Shown: piece after piece, positions 42,970-53,526 of the stretch | Numbering within the stretch: position 1 is the stretch's first letter | How the letters are laid out: every line of letters begins with the position of its first letter | Assembly (NCBI GenBank): GCA_014529385.2 | Contig: CM043943.1 | Location: 100,002,355 to 100,066,354 of the forward strand | Reading direction: 5' to 3' | DNA length: 64,000 nucleotides | Origin: Adiantum capillus-veneris | Lineage: Eukaryota > Streptophyta > Polypodiopsida > Polypodiales > Pteridaceae | Translations under genes and position numbers: made by a program | The notes under the pieces: generated by a model | What the model saw: the letters and a program-made list of their open reading frames with translations, nothing else | What the model was told of the DNA's origin: nothing | The model's database searches: none

Positions 42970-43345
42970 AAACTAGTGTTAATAGAGAAATAATTGCTCA
43001 AGGAGCATCTTGTCCGGAATGTCATCTCTTCCAGTGCATTGATAGTGGGATATGCTTGGGACTTGTGTTGGCACTACTGTGGTTGAGATGTATGCCAATA
43101 TGGTGCTTTGGCTATGCTTTGGTCGATACGTATGCCGATGGTGCTTTAACATTGACTTGATTGATATGTAATTAAATGTGGTGCTCTTACAAACACACAT
43201 AAAGTTCTTGATCAGCCTTTAGTTAAAAAGGTTGCCTCACGGAGAGCATTGATTGTGGGAAATACATAAGAGAGCTATTGGCATGACATTGAAAAAAAAA
43301 AAAAACGGGAAGCAAATGAAAGATCTTTCTCCAAAAGCCTTCACT
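42970..43345. repeat. Block S, copy 2
   Basis: Second copy of the block at 40.01-40.35 kb in the same orientation and the same order relative to family R, indicating an older R-S tandem duplication of some kilobases. Ends near an A12 run at about 43292. Confidence 0.7.
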
Positions 43346-43599
43346 CATGCTCACAACTTTAAGGCATGTAGCCTTTTAGAAGAGGTTGATATGGGTGAGG
43401 GAATCCACAGGTAGGATTGTTGATCGGGAATTGTCAGAGGAAGATGCTTTACTTGGTAGTGCTTTGATAAGAAAGATATGCTAATCGCGGAAGATCAGAA
43501 AACTATGATGTGGTAGGCAAAGACTTGGTTGATATGTGATGCCTACCAAGGCCTTGGTGGACATGTAAACTAAATGTGGTGCACTAAGAGGGCCGTTCG

Positions 43600-43826
43600 T
43601 GTTACCATATACATGTGGTAGTGATGTGTGTGAACACACTAGGACCGCTGGGGCATTTTTTCCCTCTTAAAGAGGTTTTTTCCCCCTTTCATTGTATATA
43701 TGCCCATCACTCTAGGGCTATCCATCTTTCCATTGCACACTAAGTAACACACTCTCTATTGTGTGCCTTGAGCTTCCTTCGTCTTCTCCAAGCTGTGTGT
43801 GTTTCTCTGCAACCCTAATTCCAACA
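43600..43826 (+). mobile_element. Copia 5' LTR
   Basis: 227 bp, TG...CA. Contains a TTGTATATATGCCC TATA-like box near 43695 and a short inverted repeat TGTGTGAACACAC near its start. Followed by the primer site. Confidence 0.95.
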
Positions 43827-43828
43827 AT

Positions 43829-43840
43829 TGGTATCAAAGC
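43829..43840 (+). other. Copia primer binding site
   Basis: TGGTATCAAAGC, one base different from the initiator tRNA-Met complement TGGTATCAGAGC, two bases after the LTR end. Confidence 0.85.
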
Positions 43841-44189
43841 AGGTCACGCCCTCCCGGGCTTAGTCGCCAGCTGCTCCAGCACACGCCTCCTCACTTTCTC
43901 TGATTTCAGTGAGCTTTGGTGAGCGTTCGTAGGTCGAATTTTTTTTTGGGGAAGTTTGAAGAGCTTGGTCTGCTCAGAATTTTGATTTGGGCTCATTTCG
44001 GCCTCCGTTTCCACTACAAGCAGTACTGCATAGGCTATTTCGCCATTTTGTGCAGAATTTCTGTCAGTGCTATTTTTTGCATAAGAGGTGCCTTATAGTC
44101 TTCTATGGTTTGTGCTATATAGCACAGGTTGTTCCCGCTCCGTTTCTCCTATTTTCGGGCAGTTTTCACATCAGGTGCAACATTTACCA

Positions 44190-45878
44190 TGGCTGACAAC
44201 AACAACACAGATGTGTTCAAGATGTTTGCTGTCTGCTGAGGATAGGTTGGATGGGGACAACTACCCTATGTGGGCTTATATGATGCAACATGTTCTTGTG
44301 TCAAAGGGTGACTGGAACATTGTGCAGGGCATTGATGTACGTCGTGGTTCTGAGGATGTAGGCGATGTTGAGGATGTTGCAGGTCTTGGTGCAAGGATTG
44401 CAGCTGTTAGAGTTGTTTTGCCTACGGTAGAACAAGCTCGTTGGGATGTTAAGGATTCGCAGGCTCATGCATTGATTGCGTTTTGTGTGAAGCGTACCAT
44501 TGTTCCTCACATCCGTTCAGCAAAATCTGCAAAACAGGCTTGGGATATTCTAGTAGGTCTTTATGCAAGCCACAATGAGGCTAAAATTGCTTTGTTGCGT
44601 AAAGAGCTGGAGTCGACGATTATGCATGAGGAAGATGATATGGACACTTTCCTTTCTAGTGTCAAGGATATCAATGAGCAGCTTATTTCTGTAGGTGAAG
44701 TCATTTCAGACAGTTCCTTTGTGCAGACTGTTCTTGATGCCTTACCAGATTCCTACCAAACTTTTGCTAGTACTTGGAGACTGATGACCCAAGGAAATTC
44801 TGAAGTTGTCAAGTTTGATGCATTATGCACATTGCTGTTGCAAGAGTCACTTTCTAGAAAAAACAGGACAAGGTAGCGTGCAGTTGAACAGGCTTTTATT
44901 GCTTCTCAAAGAAAGGGTGGTAACAGTAATGCAGCCACTTCTTATGGTTCTGCTGCGAGTGGCAAAAATTATGTTCCTAATGCTTCTGCTGACTTTACTT
45001 CGTCTGGAAATTCTGGTGATAAGGGAAAAAAGAAGATGCGTTGTCATTATAGTAAAGCCAATGATCACTTGATCAAGTCGTGTCCTAAGTTGAAGGCCAA
45101 AAAGGCTAAGAAGAAAGAGGGTGGTTCCACTGCAAATGCTGGTTCCACTACAAATGCAGCCATTGTTGATGCAGAGTGGGCTTTTAGCGCAGAGTGCACT
45201 TACAATCCTGTTGTCCATGATGCATGCTTGTCAGTTGCTGCAGATTCACATGTGTGGTATTTTAACAGTGTTGCTACAAAGCACATTACCTCACATCGTG
45301 AATTGTTTACCTCTCTTGAGTCTGTCCCTCATGGGAATTCAGTCACTTGTGCCAACAACGCCTCTTATCCAGTTCAGGGAGTTGGAAAGATTGTGCTCAC
45401 TGCTGCTAATGGCAGTTCCTTCACACTTGTTGATGCACTTTATGTACCTGGGATCAAGAAGAATCTCTTGTTTGTATCCACACTTGCTAGACTTCGCCTT
45501 GTAGTCAAATTTGTGGATGACAGATGTACGGTTCATGCTCTCAGTTTTGGTGATGAAATTGCTGTATCTGGCCTTTTGTGCCATGGGCTGTATAAGCTCA
45601 CTTTGTATGAAAAGTGTGGAAAAAATTTTGCAAATGCTGTTGCAGATTCAAGGGCTATTTCAGATGCAAAACTTTGGCATGCACGTTTTGGTCATCTGAA
45701 TTTTGCCAGTTTGCTGCGTTTGCAGAAATCTGATATGGTTGCTTCTTTGCCACCTCTTGAAGCACCTGTCAAACATGTTTGTGAAGGATGTATTTTGGGT
45801 AAGATGCAGCATTCTAAGTTTCCAAAGGATGGTTCAGTTCGGGCCACATGCAGGTTGCAGGTTGCAGGTTGTGCATAG
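44190..45878 (+). pseudogene. Copia gag, protease and pre-integrase region, broken
   Basis: Begins MADNNNTDVFKM at 44190. A frameshift near 44.23 kb moves it to the frame ending 45878. Gag (UBN2 type) shows LDGDNYPMWAYMM and LIAFCVKRTIVPHI. TAG at 44874-44876 interrupts before the zinc knuckle, which reads CHYSKANDHLIKSC, so the second Cys of CCHC is Ser. The protease site, normally DSGA, reads FNSVATKHIT: the catalytic Asp is lost. The pre-integrase HHCC region is intact (WHARFGHLNF, CEGCILGKMQHSKF). The frame is lost at about 45.86 kb, entering integrase. It encodes what was the capsid and maturation enzyme; now inactive. Confidence 0.9.
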
Positions 45879-46711
45879 TGATGTTTGTGGGCCCATGCAA
45901 ACTCCGTCCTTGGGCAATTACCTGTACTTCGTGACTTTCATTGATGATTACTCCAGGCATGCATGGGTATTTCCTCTTAAAGAGAAGTTCGAAGTTTTTA
46001 TGTGCTTCAAACAATTTTTGGCTATGGCTGAAAATGTCTCGAAATGTACTATGGACACCCTCCGTTCTGATCGAGGGGGGGAGTATATGTCTCATGAATT
46101 TAATGCATTTCTGGCTAGTCGTGGGATAAAACACCAATGTACAGTGTCTTATACACCTCAGCAAAATGGTGTTGCTGAGAGGAAAAACAGGTCACTGACA
46201 GAAATGGCACGATGTATGGTCAAAAGTCAAGCTTTGCCGCATTCTTTTTGGCTTGAGGCCATTATGTGTGCCACTTATGTACTTAACAGGTGTCCTACGA
46301 AAGCTTTGTAGTCTATTACTCCATATGAAGCATGGCATGATAGAAAGCCTTCTATTGAGCACATGCGTGTTTTTGGCTGTTTGGCATATGCTTTGGTGCC
46401 ACAAGTGCAGCGCAGAAAATTGGATGATAAGGCTGTCAAATGTATTTTGTTGGTTATAGTGCTGAAATCAAAGGTTACAGGTTGTATCATCCGCAAACAA
46501 AACGTATTCTGGTTTCACGGGATGTAGTGTTTGTGGAAGATTTTGTTCAGCCCTTGTTGTCATGTATCAGAGACAGTAATGTAAGCTCACAAGACATTTA
46601 TGACACTTTGTTGCCTCTTTTCAGTGGTGGAAATACGAATGTAAGTTCCAATGAGGCAAATGTACATCCTATGGGGGTTTCTGAAAATGTTCTAGATCAG
46701 CTTATTAACTG
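45868..46711 (+). pseudogene. Copia integrase, broken
   Basis: The D-D-E residues are intact: HSDVCGPM, LRSDRGGEY and NGVAERKNR. TFIDDYSRHAWVF precedes the second Asp. TAG at about 46309-46311 replaces the Trp that is kept in the inverted copy (FWSITPYEAW). Another frameshift lies near 46.44 kb, after which CIFVGYS-type C-terminal sequence continues to a TGA near 46711. It would have inserted the cDNA; now broken. Confidence 0.9.
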
Positions 46712-48440
46712 ATGCAGATGTACATGATGTACTTGATGAGGAAAGGGTTGAAAATGAGCACGCTAGAGGTATGCCAAAATGGCTGGTGCACACTTTGCGT
46801 GACAGTAAATTGGATGCACCTTTGTCTAGTCATACTCGTTCAGGCTCTCGCCATGCATCTTATGCATAAGATTGTTATGCTTTGGCTGTGTCTAGTTTAC
46901 ATGATGTTGAGGAGCCTCTATCTTTTGATGAAGCACAAAATTCAGAAAATTGGATGGCTGCCATCATGCAATCAGAATATGATGCACTTATAGAGAATGA
47001 CACATGGACTTTATGTGATTTGGCTTCTGGAAAAAAGGCCATTAGTACGAAGTGGGTTTACAAGTTGAAATGCAAGTCGGATGGTGAGATCGATTGCCAT
47101 AAGGCTCGACTTGTTGCAAAGGGTTATGCACAACAAAAAGGCATAGATTATGAAGAGACTTTTGCTCCCACTTGTCGTATGACTACTGTGCGTTTTCTAT
47201 GTGCATTGGCAGCTCATTTTGGTTGCGATGTACATCAATCAGACATTGTTACTACTTTCTTGAATGGTGACATATTTGAGGAAGTTTATGTAACGCAGCC
47301 TCGCGGTTTTGTCATAAAAGGACAAGAGGACAAAGTGTGAAAATGTAACAAGGCGTTGTATGGGTTAAAGCAATCTCCTCGTGCTTGGTATGAGAAAGAT
47401 GACACTCATTTGGTCAAACAAGCCAGCAGAAAGCACATTGTATGGAAAGCGTGAAGGTGATGCACTTCTCATTGTGGTTCTTTATGTTGATGATTTGCTA
47501 ATCACTGGACCAAATGAGAGACATATTGCTGAATTTAAGGCTGATTTGAATGCTACTTTCAAGATGAAAGATTTGGGGCTGTTGCATTATTATTTGGGTA
47601 TACAGTTTAAGCAGTGTGATGGTGGTATTGCCTTGTGTCAGAAAAGTTACATAGAGACATTGCTATGTAAGTTTGGACTTGAGGATTGCAAACCTATTGC
47701 CACTCCCATGGAAACTGGTTTGAAGTTGAGTCTACATGATGCTCGTGATCCTGTTGATGTCACTCTTTACCAAACTGCTGTTGGCTGCCTCATTTATGTA
47801 TGCAACATGAGGCCAGATATTTAGTTTGCAGTCTCACAGGTCAGCAAATTTATGCATAGCCCAGGGTCTAAGCATTGGTAGGCTGTCAAGAGGATTTTCC
47901 GCTACCTTAGTGGCACTTTACATCTTGGCTTGTGTTATCCCAAGGGGGGATCATTGCCGCCAGACTTACATGCTTTTTCGGACTCAGATTGGGCTGGTTG
48001 TTTTGACACGCGAGTGTCCACAAGTGGTTTTTGTTTCATGCTTGGCAGTTCATGTATATCATGGTTGAGTAAGAAGAAACCTACTGTGGCCACTTCGAGT
48101 TGTGAGGCTGAGTACAGGGCAGTCTTCACAGCTACGGTTGAGTGTGTATGGCTCAGACGCCTTATGGCTGATTTGGGTGTTGGACAGGACACTAACAACA
48201 CTATCTACAGTGACAGTCAGAGTGCATTGGCAGTTGCAAGGAACCCAGTTTTTCATGCTCGCACAAAGCACATTGAGGTGCATTACCACTATGTCAGGGA
48301 GAGGCTCTCAACAGCATAGATCAGCTTGGCTTATGTGCCAACACAGGAAAACCTTGCAGATCTTTTCACAAAGGCCTTGTCTTGTGAGAAGCTTGAAGCT
48401 TTCCACAAAGCTTTGGGCTTACTCCCCTTTGTGGACTGAT
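46712..48440 (+). pseudogene. Copia reverse transcriptase and RNase H, broken
   Basis: RT begins around NWMAAIMQSEYDAL. HKARLVAKGYAQQKG, VHQSDIVTTFLNGD and YVDDLLITG follow, so the catalytic Asp pair is present. RNase H reads SDSDWAGC, TVATSSCEAEYRAV and SQSALAVARNP, ending ENLADLFTKAL. Breaks: TAA near 46867, TGA at 47338-47340, a frameshift at about 47.39-47.44 kb, and TAGs near 47822, 47880 and 48317. Several stops look like Trp or Gln codons changed by one transition. Not functional as it stands. Confidence 0.9.
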
Positions 48441-48503
48441 CCTGTCCTTAGGGCATGGCACCTCCCTTTACTCATGTGCCAGCTCTCGTTCACCGCATCA
48501 CTC

Positions 48504-48514
48504 CAGGGGGGATT
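48504..48514 (+). other. Copia polypurine tract
   Basis: AGGGGGGATT directly before the 3' LTR start TGTTACC; short but correctly placed. Confidence 0.75.
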
Positions 48515-48741
48515 TGTTACCATATACATGTGGTAGTGATGTGTGTGAACACACTAGGACCGCCAGGGCATTTTTTCCCTCTTTAGGAGTTTTTTTCCCC
48601 CGTGCATTGTATATATGCCCATCACTCTAGGGCTATCCATATTTCCATTGCACACTAAGTAACACACTCTCTATTGTGTGCCTTGAGCTTCCTTCGTCTT
48701 CTCTAAGCTGTGTGTGTTTCTCTGCAACCCTAATTCCAACA
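48515..48741 (+). mobile_element. Copia 3' LTR
   Basis: 227 bp, matching the 5' LTR with about ten differences, clustered in the CCTCTTTAGGAG region. Followed at once by target duplication GTTCG. Confidence 0.95.
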
Positions 48742-48746
48742 GTTCG

Positions 48747-49259
48747 CGCACAATGTCAAGATGGTCGCCCTTTAAAGGGTTTTGTTTAATGCAATGTGAA
48801 TGGAAATGGGAAAATAGGGTGGAGATGGAGTCAGCAATGAACGGGCAGCACTGATGGGGATTGGGAAGCGGGAAAGGGCCAAAACGTAAGGGCGTCCTAT
48901 TTGAGGCCAACGACATCAAATTTGGTGCTCCTCTCAAGATGGAATGCCACATCATCAAGGGTTTATTCCCGAAATCCCTAGTAATGATGGCATCGTCATT
49001 ACTTAGGGAGGAGCTATTTTAAGAAACCATTTTTTTGGATGCAAAAAGGGGAGGAGGGAATAAGAAAAGAGTGGCTTGGAGGAAAAGTGCGTGTGGAGCA
49101 ATAAGGGGGAGGAGAAGAGCTCTTGAGATCTTTGGAAAGAGATAAAGAAGAAGGATTGGATGAGAATAGAGGGAAGGCAAGCAAGGCGAGTTGGAGGGGA
49201 GAAAGCTCTCGAGAAGAACATTAACCGCAAGCAAAACGTTGAGCTAGAAGGATCTCCAT
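48747..49259. other. Unassigned sequence
   Basis: Continues the block that the Copia element interrupted. Minus-strand frames (for example 49003-49443, Pro/Leu/Ser-rich) are purine-strand artefacts of GAAGAG-rich sequence. No gene recognised. Confidence 0.4.
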
Positions 49260-50154
49260 AGGTGCAAAGTTGTAGTGCGTTGCCAGTGGTGGTTCTCGGT
49301 GGATGGCAAGTGCTCTTGTCACTACGGGGCGGTAATGGAAGGTTTTTTGTGCCGGTTGGCAACGATTGGTAGTAGTCACAACAGGAGCTATACGATAGTG
49401 CTGACGTGGTGGGGGATGTTCCCATGCGCTCGTAAGGGTCCATTTCTTTTGAAGTGTAAGTTGGGAAGCATCGACGATGCCGTCAGTGCTCCAATAGAGA
49501 AATGAAGTGCTCATGCGGGCCTTGGGAGCCAATTTGGCTGAAAATAGCAAATGGACGGTCACATGCAAAAAGTGAAGCAAGTGGAAGTTCGATAAAAATA
49601 GTTGGGGTCTTACACGCCCATATAGGGAAAATTTTTGAGAAATGGGGCAGTGTTTGCAATCACAGAACAAAAGGGAAGTGGTGGAGAGACTTCTTGAGAG
49701 CAATCAAACAGAAATAGGTGGAAGGAGGGTGAGAGCAAGAGAAGAAGCGAGCTCTCTTTGGCAGAAGAGGAGATCTCCATTATCGAAATCGAGAGCTCCA
49801 TGATTATTGAGTGCTTCATCATCGTCATCTCGCACTCAATAGAGTTTACGCTAAGTAACTTCACTAAACACTTGTAAAGGGAGCTTAAACTTCGCTAATG
49901 TTTTTAAATCCAACTAATGATGTCGTTAATGACTTGCCTTGGCAATGGATTGTCAATTCTTGTCCGTGCTATCAAATTTAGCTATTTTGTGCTTTGTTTT
50001 TCTTTGCAAAGTGATTATTGATCAACTGTGCGGTGTTGTGTGTCTCTATGTTCTCTCTTTTCCCATGGCCAACAACATGACATTGTCTGAAATCACCTTT
50101 CAAACCCATATCCCTCGACATTCTTGGTGAACCCAATGCAAAACGAGCGGGGGT
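49260..50154. repeat. Repeat family R, copy 4, 5' noncoding part
   Basis: Matches copy 1 from about 38.28 kb onward: GTGGTGGTTCTCG, CACTACGGGGC, TTGGCAACGA, GAGCTATACG, GGTCCATTTCTTTTGAA, GAGACTTCTTGAGAGCAATC, AAAGTGATTATTGATCAA. Unlike copies 1 and 2 it continues into coding-like sequence. Confidence 0.7.
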
Positions 50155-50455
50155 GGGAGGTGCAGATGGAGGATCTAGAACAGATGATGAAATTGATTGA
50201 AGAGTTAACTACAAAGGGTTTTGATGGCTAGTCAACATTTTCAAAGATGCTCCAATTGGTCCAAGGATCTTTGCTTGAAGTGGAATCCATGAAGACGAGC
50301 TGGGTGGGAGGTGCAGATGGAGGATCTAGAACAGATGATGAAATTGATTGAAGAGTTAACTACAAAGGGTTTTAAATGCTAGTCAACATTTTCAAAATTT
50401 TCAAAGATGCTCCAATTGGTCCAAGGATCTTTGCTTGAAGTGGAATCCATGAAGA
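50150..50455. repeat. 151 bp direct duplication
   Basis: GTGGGAGGTGCAGATGGAGG and the following 130 bases occur twice, 151 bp apart, with a small insertion (CATTTTCAAAATTTTCAAAG) in the second copy. It disrupts the coding frame of the R unit. Confidence 0.9.
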
Positions 50456-51489
50456 TGAAGAAGCAAATGGATGAAGCTCTGGATGCGATATACGATGAGA
50501 AGCAAGTCTTTGATGATTATGATCCAAAGGGCTACGTAGAGTGCTATGAGGGATAACTTAAGAGTTAATGATTAGATCATTTGAGAAATGAGTGAATTTA
50601 GACTTGAGGGAGCCGATACAAGAGCTTACCAAATCTTGTGACAACAATTGGGAATATTTCAAAGAAGCTATTCTACAAGTAAGTGATGAGCATGATGCAA
50701 GATATAAAAAGAAAATCAAAGTCTACCAAATTATCCAAATATTTGAGAACAAGTACGATCCAAATTAGAACCTATGATTGATGAGTGTCTTCTACATGAT
50801 GCTACTTTATTACATGCTAATGATGGAGATATAGTTAAAGATGTGTCTTAAATGTTGGGTTTTGCAAATGCCTTACATGAAGTAGGAATATTTGAGGGTG
50901 AGGCTATACAACCTCAAGATGCATATGCAAAGAACCTATACATGCAATACATGAGGAAAATAAATGAGGAGATCAAAAGGACAAAGTGGTTAAAGCTCAC
51001 GAAGAAATTGTGCAGGTGTATGAATGCAACCCTATTCAAGAAGAGATGCATGACAGTTTGGTTATAGCTGATGATTTTTCTACTGAATCATAATTAGAAA
51101 ATAAAATTTGTGATACAGATTCTACCTTAGAGTTGAGTGATGATGCAAATGTTTCTAATTGTGGCTCTTATAGTTGTAATTACATTTTGGAGGATGACTA
51201 TGACTTTGAAAGTTATGATGTGCAATCTCTTCATGTGTTTGGTGATAGGATTTGCTATGAGGATGCTATGGAAAGGGGAATTGATGCAATTTTTGTGGTG
51301 CATGCTACGTCTTGTGTTGTTGAAGCTCAAAAATATGTGATGGAGGGTGAAAAGATTGAAGAATTGTTTGCAAGGAAAAAGCTCTCCACCCAAGTGATAA
51401 CTGAAGAGGATTGTATTTTCCACCCTACAGGTTGGTTACATGAATTTTCTTCAGACAAGAAAGACAAGGAACTTTTGGATCTCCGCTAA
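50155..51489 (+). pseudogene. Unidentified coding unit of repeat family R
   Basis: Pieces in the plus strand: about 50155-50560 (EDLEQMMKLIEELTTKGF, KKQMDEALDAIYDEKQ), about 50590-50760, 50852-51067 (GFANALHEVGIFEGEAIQ) and 51133-51489 (an acidic frame of 118 codons with CYEDAMERGIDAIF and LSTQVITEEDCIFHPTGWLHEF). Related phrases recur in copy 3 at 41.64-42.25 kb, so this is a repeated gene-like unit. The inferred product is acidic and Glu/Lys-rich; I recognise no domain. A 151 bp direct duplication lies inside (GGATCTAGAA at 50171 and 50322). It could be a gag-like protein of an unknown element, but that is a guess. Confidence 0.5.
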
Positions 51490-51827
51490 AATGATGGCCA
51501 CAAGTCTTACACCTCAACTTTGATGTAGTCTTTTCCCACTGACCAATTTTTGTATGTAGCTCCAGTCATATCCTTTCACCATCTTCTTAAGATATGCAAA
51601 CTCAAACAACACTATTTACTAAATACACATCTAAAATCAAACTTTCATACCATTTACATTACTATATTTGCTATCATTTAAAAAAAACATAGATTTTCAA
51701 CCTCTTTAAATTCTAAATACTTAAAATAAATTTCTTGTCAAGTGTGAGCTTTCACTCTATACCCGAATCATGATAAAGCAAGATATCTTAAATATTACCT
51801 CCAAGTGTGAGTGTAACTCTTTCTAAA
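51490..51827. repeat. Left flank: short AGTGTGAG repeats
   Basis: AT-rich; its right part has CAAGTGTGAGCTTTCACTC and CCAAGTGTGAGTGTAACTCT with intervening AAAGCAAGATAT. This resembles the array at 54.48-54.85 kb on the other side of the plastid insert. No gene. Confidence 0.6.
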
Positions 51828-52595
51828 ACCATGTGGTATAGATCCTCCGCCACACCGATTGACCACGAAGGTGGCAAAAAAGATGAAAGCAATACTGCTA
51901 GATAATACGGTTTCGACATTTTTCATGCGTAAAGCTTTGTACAACCTTTGGGGAGAGCGGACACTGAGGTGGAACAATCTGGCGAGTATACGTAACACTC
52001 CTGCTGCTATGTGATGCGATGCTATTCCGCCTGGAATGAATGGGTCGAAGTTCTCAGCCCCCCAAGCCGAGTCTACGGGCTCCACTTTTATAGTTAATCC
52101 ACATGGATCTGAGATCCAAATGCCGGGACTAAATAAACGAGTTACGTGAAACACCCCAAATGAAAAACAAAGTACTCTTGAAAGAAATAGGTGAACTCCA
52201 AATATCTTAGGTAAATTCAGGGATGGGTTTCCCGTACGATTGTCATGAAATAGATCCAGGTCCCAATATATCCAGTTCCATATAGCAGCTAGAAACAGCA
52301 AGCCATATAGTGTGATATGAGCCGCGGCTAGGCCTTCGTAACTCTAGATACTTGCGTCTGCTGAGGTATCTCCTATGATAATACAACTCCTCCAAGATTT
52401 TGATACCCTAATGTGAGTCATAAAGGGAATTAAAAACATACCCTGCCTCCACATTGGATCGAGAACGGGGTCAGATGGATCAAAAACCGCTAGTTCATAT
52501 GAAGCCATCGAGCCCGCCCAACCGGAGACCAAAGCTATATGCATCACATGTACGGAAATTAGCCGACCGGGCACTAATCACTGCGTAACTTTCTT
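51828..52595 (-). pseudogene. psbB: Plastid psbB fragment (photosystem II CP47), nuclear copy
   Basis: About the first half of CP47, read on the minus strand in one frame from about 52595 to about 51862. [55 protein letters not shown] and [14 protein letters not shown] are diagnostic. A TAG at about 52322-52324 replaces the Trp of the IWSYEG motif. The N-terminal dozen codons are degraded. At the other end, 51828-51862 reads [11 protein letters not shown] on the plus strand, which is the next part of CP47 in inverted orientation. The normal product is a chlorophyll-binding core antenna of PSII; this copy is truncated at roughly residue 280 of about 508 and not functional. Confidence 0.9.
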
Positions 52596-52926
52596 GCAAT
52601 ATAATATAAGGTTACATCCTAAGGAAATGAGAGAGAGGTTCCCGAACAAAAGACCTAAAAAAAAAGATATGCTGGCTCATAGTTTGAGCAACAGAGGTGA
52701 GGCACAAATAATGTTTTTAATCTTCGAAAAAAAACCTTTTTTTTTTCGTTTTGCCTATTCAATTGTACGAAATATGAAGCTGCATTGGACAAGTCAGCAA
52801 CTCCCCCCCCCCCGGATAGGGATGGAGGTGTGGATATTTTAGCATTTTCATTCCCCATGTACCAACGTAGGGGTTGGTCCCATCAGGATTAGATAATACC
52901 TGCTAGAATCGCAGATCCAACGACCC
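52596..52926. other. Plastid psbB-clpP spacer
   Basis: Lies between the divergent psbB and clpP remnants, as in most plant plastomes. Carries a run of 11 C near 52803-52813 and AT-rich leader sequence. Confidence 0.6.
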
Positions 52927-53025
52927 GTGCCAATTGGTGTTCCAAAAGTGCCCTTTTGTCTACCTGGGGAAGTATAGTACGCCGACTTGTCGGCGGATAT
53001 GTCGATGCAGTTTGGGTTGACGTAT
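52927..53025 (+). pseudogene. clpP: Plastid clpP exon 1 remnant
   Basis: Reads PIGVPKVPFCLPGE then, after an insertion, DAVWVDV, the start of the plastid Clp protease subunit. The initiator ATG is GTG. An insertion of about 28 bp follows the GE codons and is a diverged copy of the exon-intron boundary sequence just downstream (GTATAGTacGCCgACTTGTCG against GTATAGTcCGCCaACTTGTCG). After GACGTAT the sequence looks like the 5' end of the group II intron (AGTCCGCCAACTTG compared with the usual GTGCGACTTG). The intron was evidently present in the source DNA. Confidence 0.8.
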
Positions 53026-53526
53026 AGTCCGCCAACTTGTCGAGTATGTCGAGGCCGGTGGAACCGTCTCCACCATTTTTTTGCCAATTAATTTATACCT
53101 ACCATACTAAAATCAAATATTCCACAAGTAATCAAATGGATGGAAAAAAACAGAGTCTGCCAATTGAAATGTTAGCACTATCGAAATCTATGGCTAATTG
53201 AAATAAACAAGTCATTAAGGGCCCGGTCACTTGATCCCAAAGATCGATCGTGCCAAAGATACTTGCGAAACAATAGCGGAACAAAAAAAATATTTATCTA
53301 TTTGAACCGGTTGTTTTTTTGGAACCTATGAGATGTGAAAATAGATGAAATGGAGGGACAAGAAAATATTTGTGGTAGTGATCAAGATTTATCTCCTTCT
53401 GGGTAGTAAATGAGCCTGAGGATTCCTCATATTAGAAGGAAGGCCTCAATGTTGGACAGAAATGGATTGGTGCGGAGGGGAAGAATTTGGCACAATCGGG
53501 GCACCAACTGCCAGTTGCAACGTAGT
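53026..53526. other. Probable plastid clpP intron and unresolved junction
   Basis: Starts as the clpP intron 1 end-like sequence, then non-coding. Somewhere here the insert switches from the clpP side to the psaJ side. I cannot place the junction by eye. The apparent frame at 53410-53640 is not a gene as such; its last part is the psaJ tail in another frame. Confidence 0.45.

Larger units (their letters stand above)
43600..48741 (+). mobile_element. Complete Ty1/Copia element with target duplication
   Basis: 5142 bp. Two 227 bp LTRs, both starting TGTTACC and ending CCAACA, enclose a primer site, gag-PR-IN-RT-RNase H remnants and a polypurine run. The 5 bp GTTCG flanks both sides (43595-43599 and 48742-48746). 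The LTRs differ at roughly ten positions by eye, so the insertion is not very recent. The element sits inside the R/S repeat block. A truncated inverted relative lies at 14.2-16.2 kb. Confidence 0.95.

Noticed and set aside
45814-46164. 116-codon minus-strand ORF
   Set aside because: Antisense of the Copia integrase.
43595-48746. Active Copia element
   Set aside because: Many stops and frameshifts, protease Asp lost and a zinc-knuckle Cys replaced.
49003-49443. 146-codon minus-strand ORF rich in Ser, Pro and Leu
   Set aside because: Opposite a purine-rich (GGAGAAG) strand of repeat family R, and similar short frames occur in other R copies without frame conservation.
51795-52574. Functional nuclear psbB
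   Set aside because: Half length, Trp-to-stop change, degraded start and an inverted end; it is a plastid-derived pseudogene.
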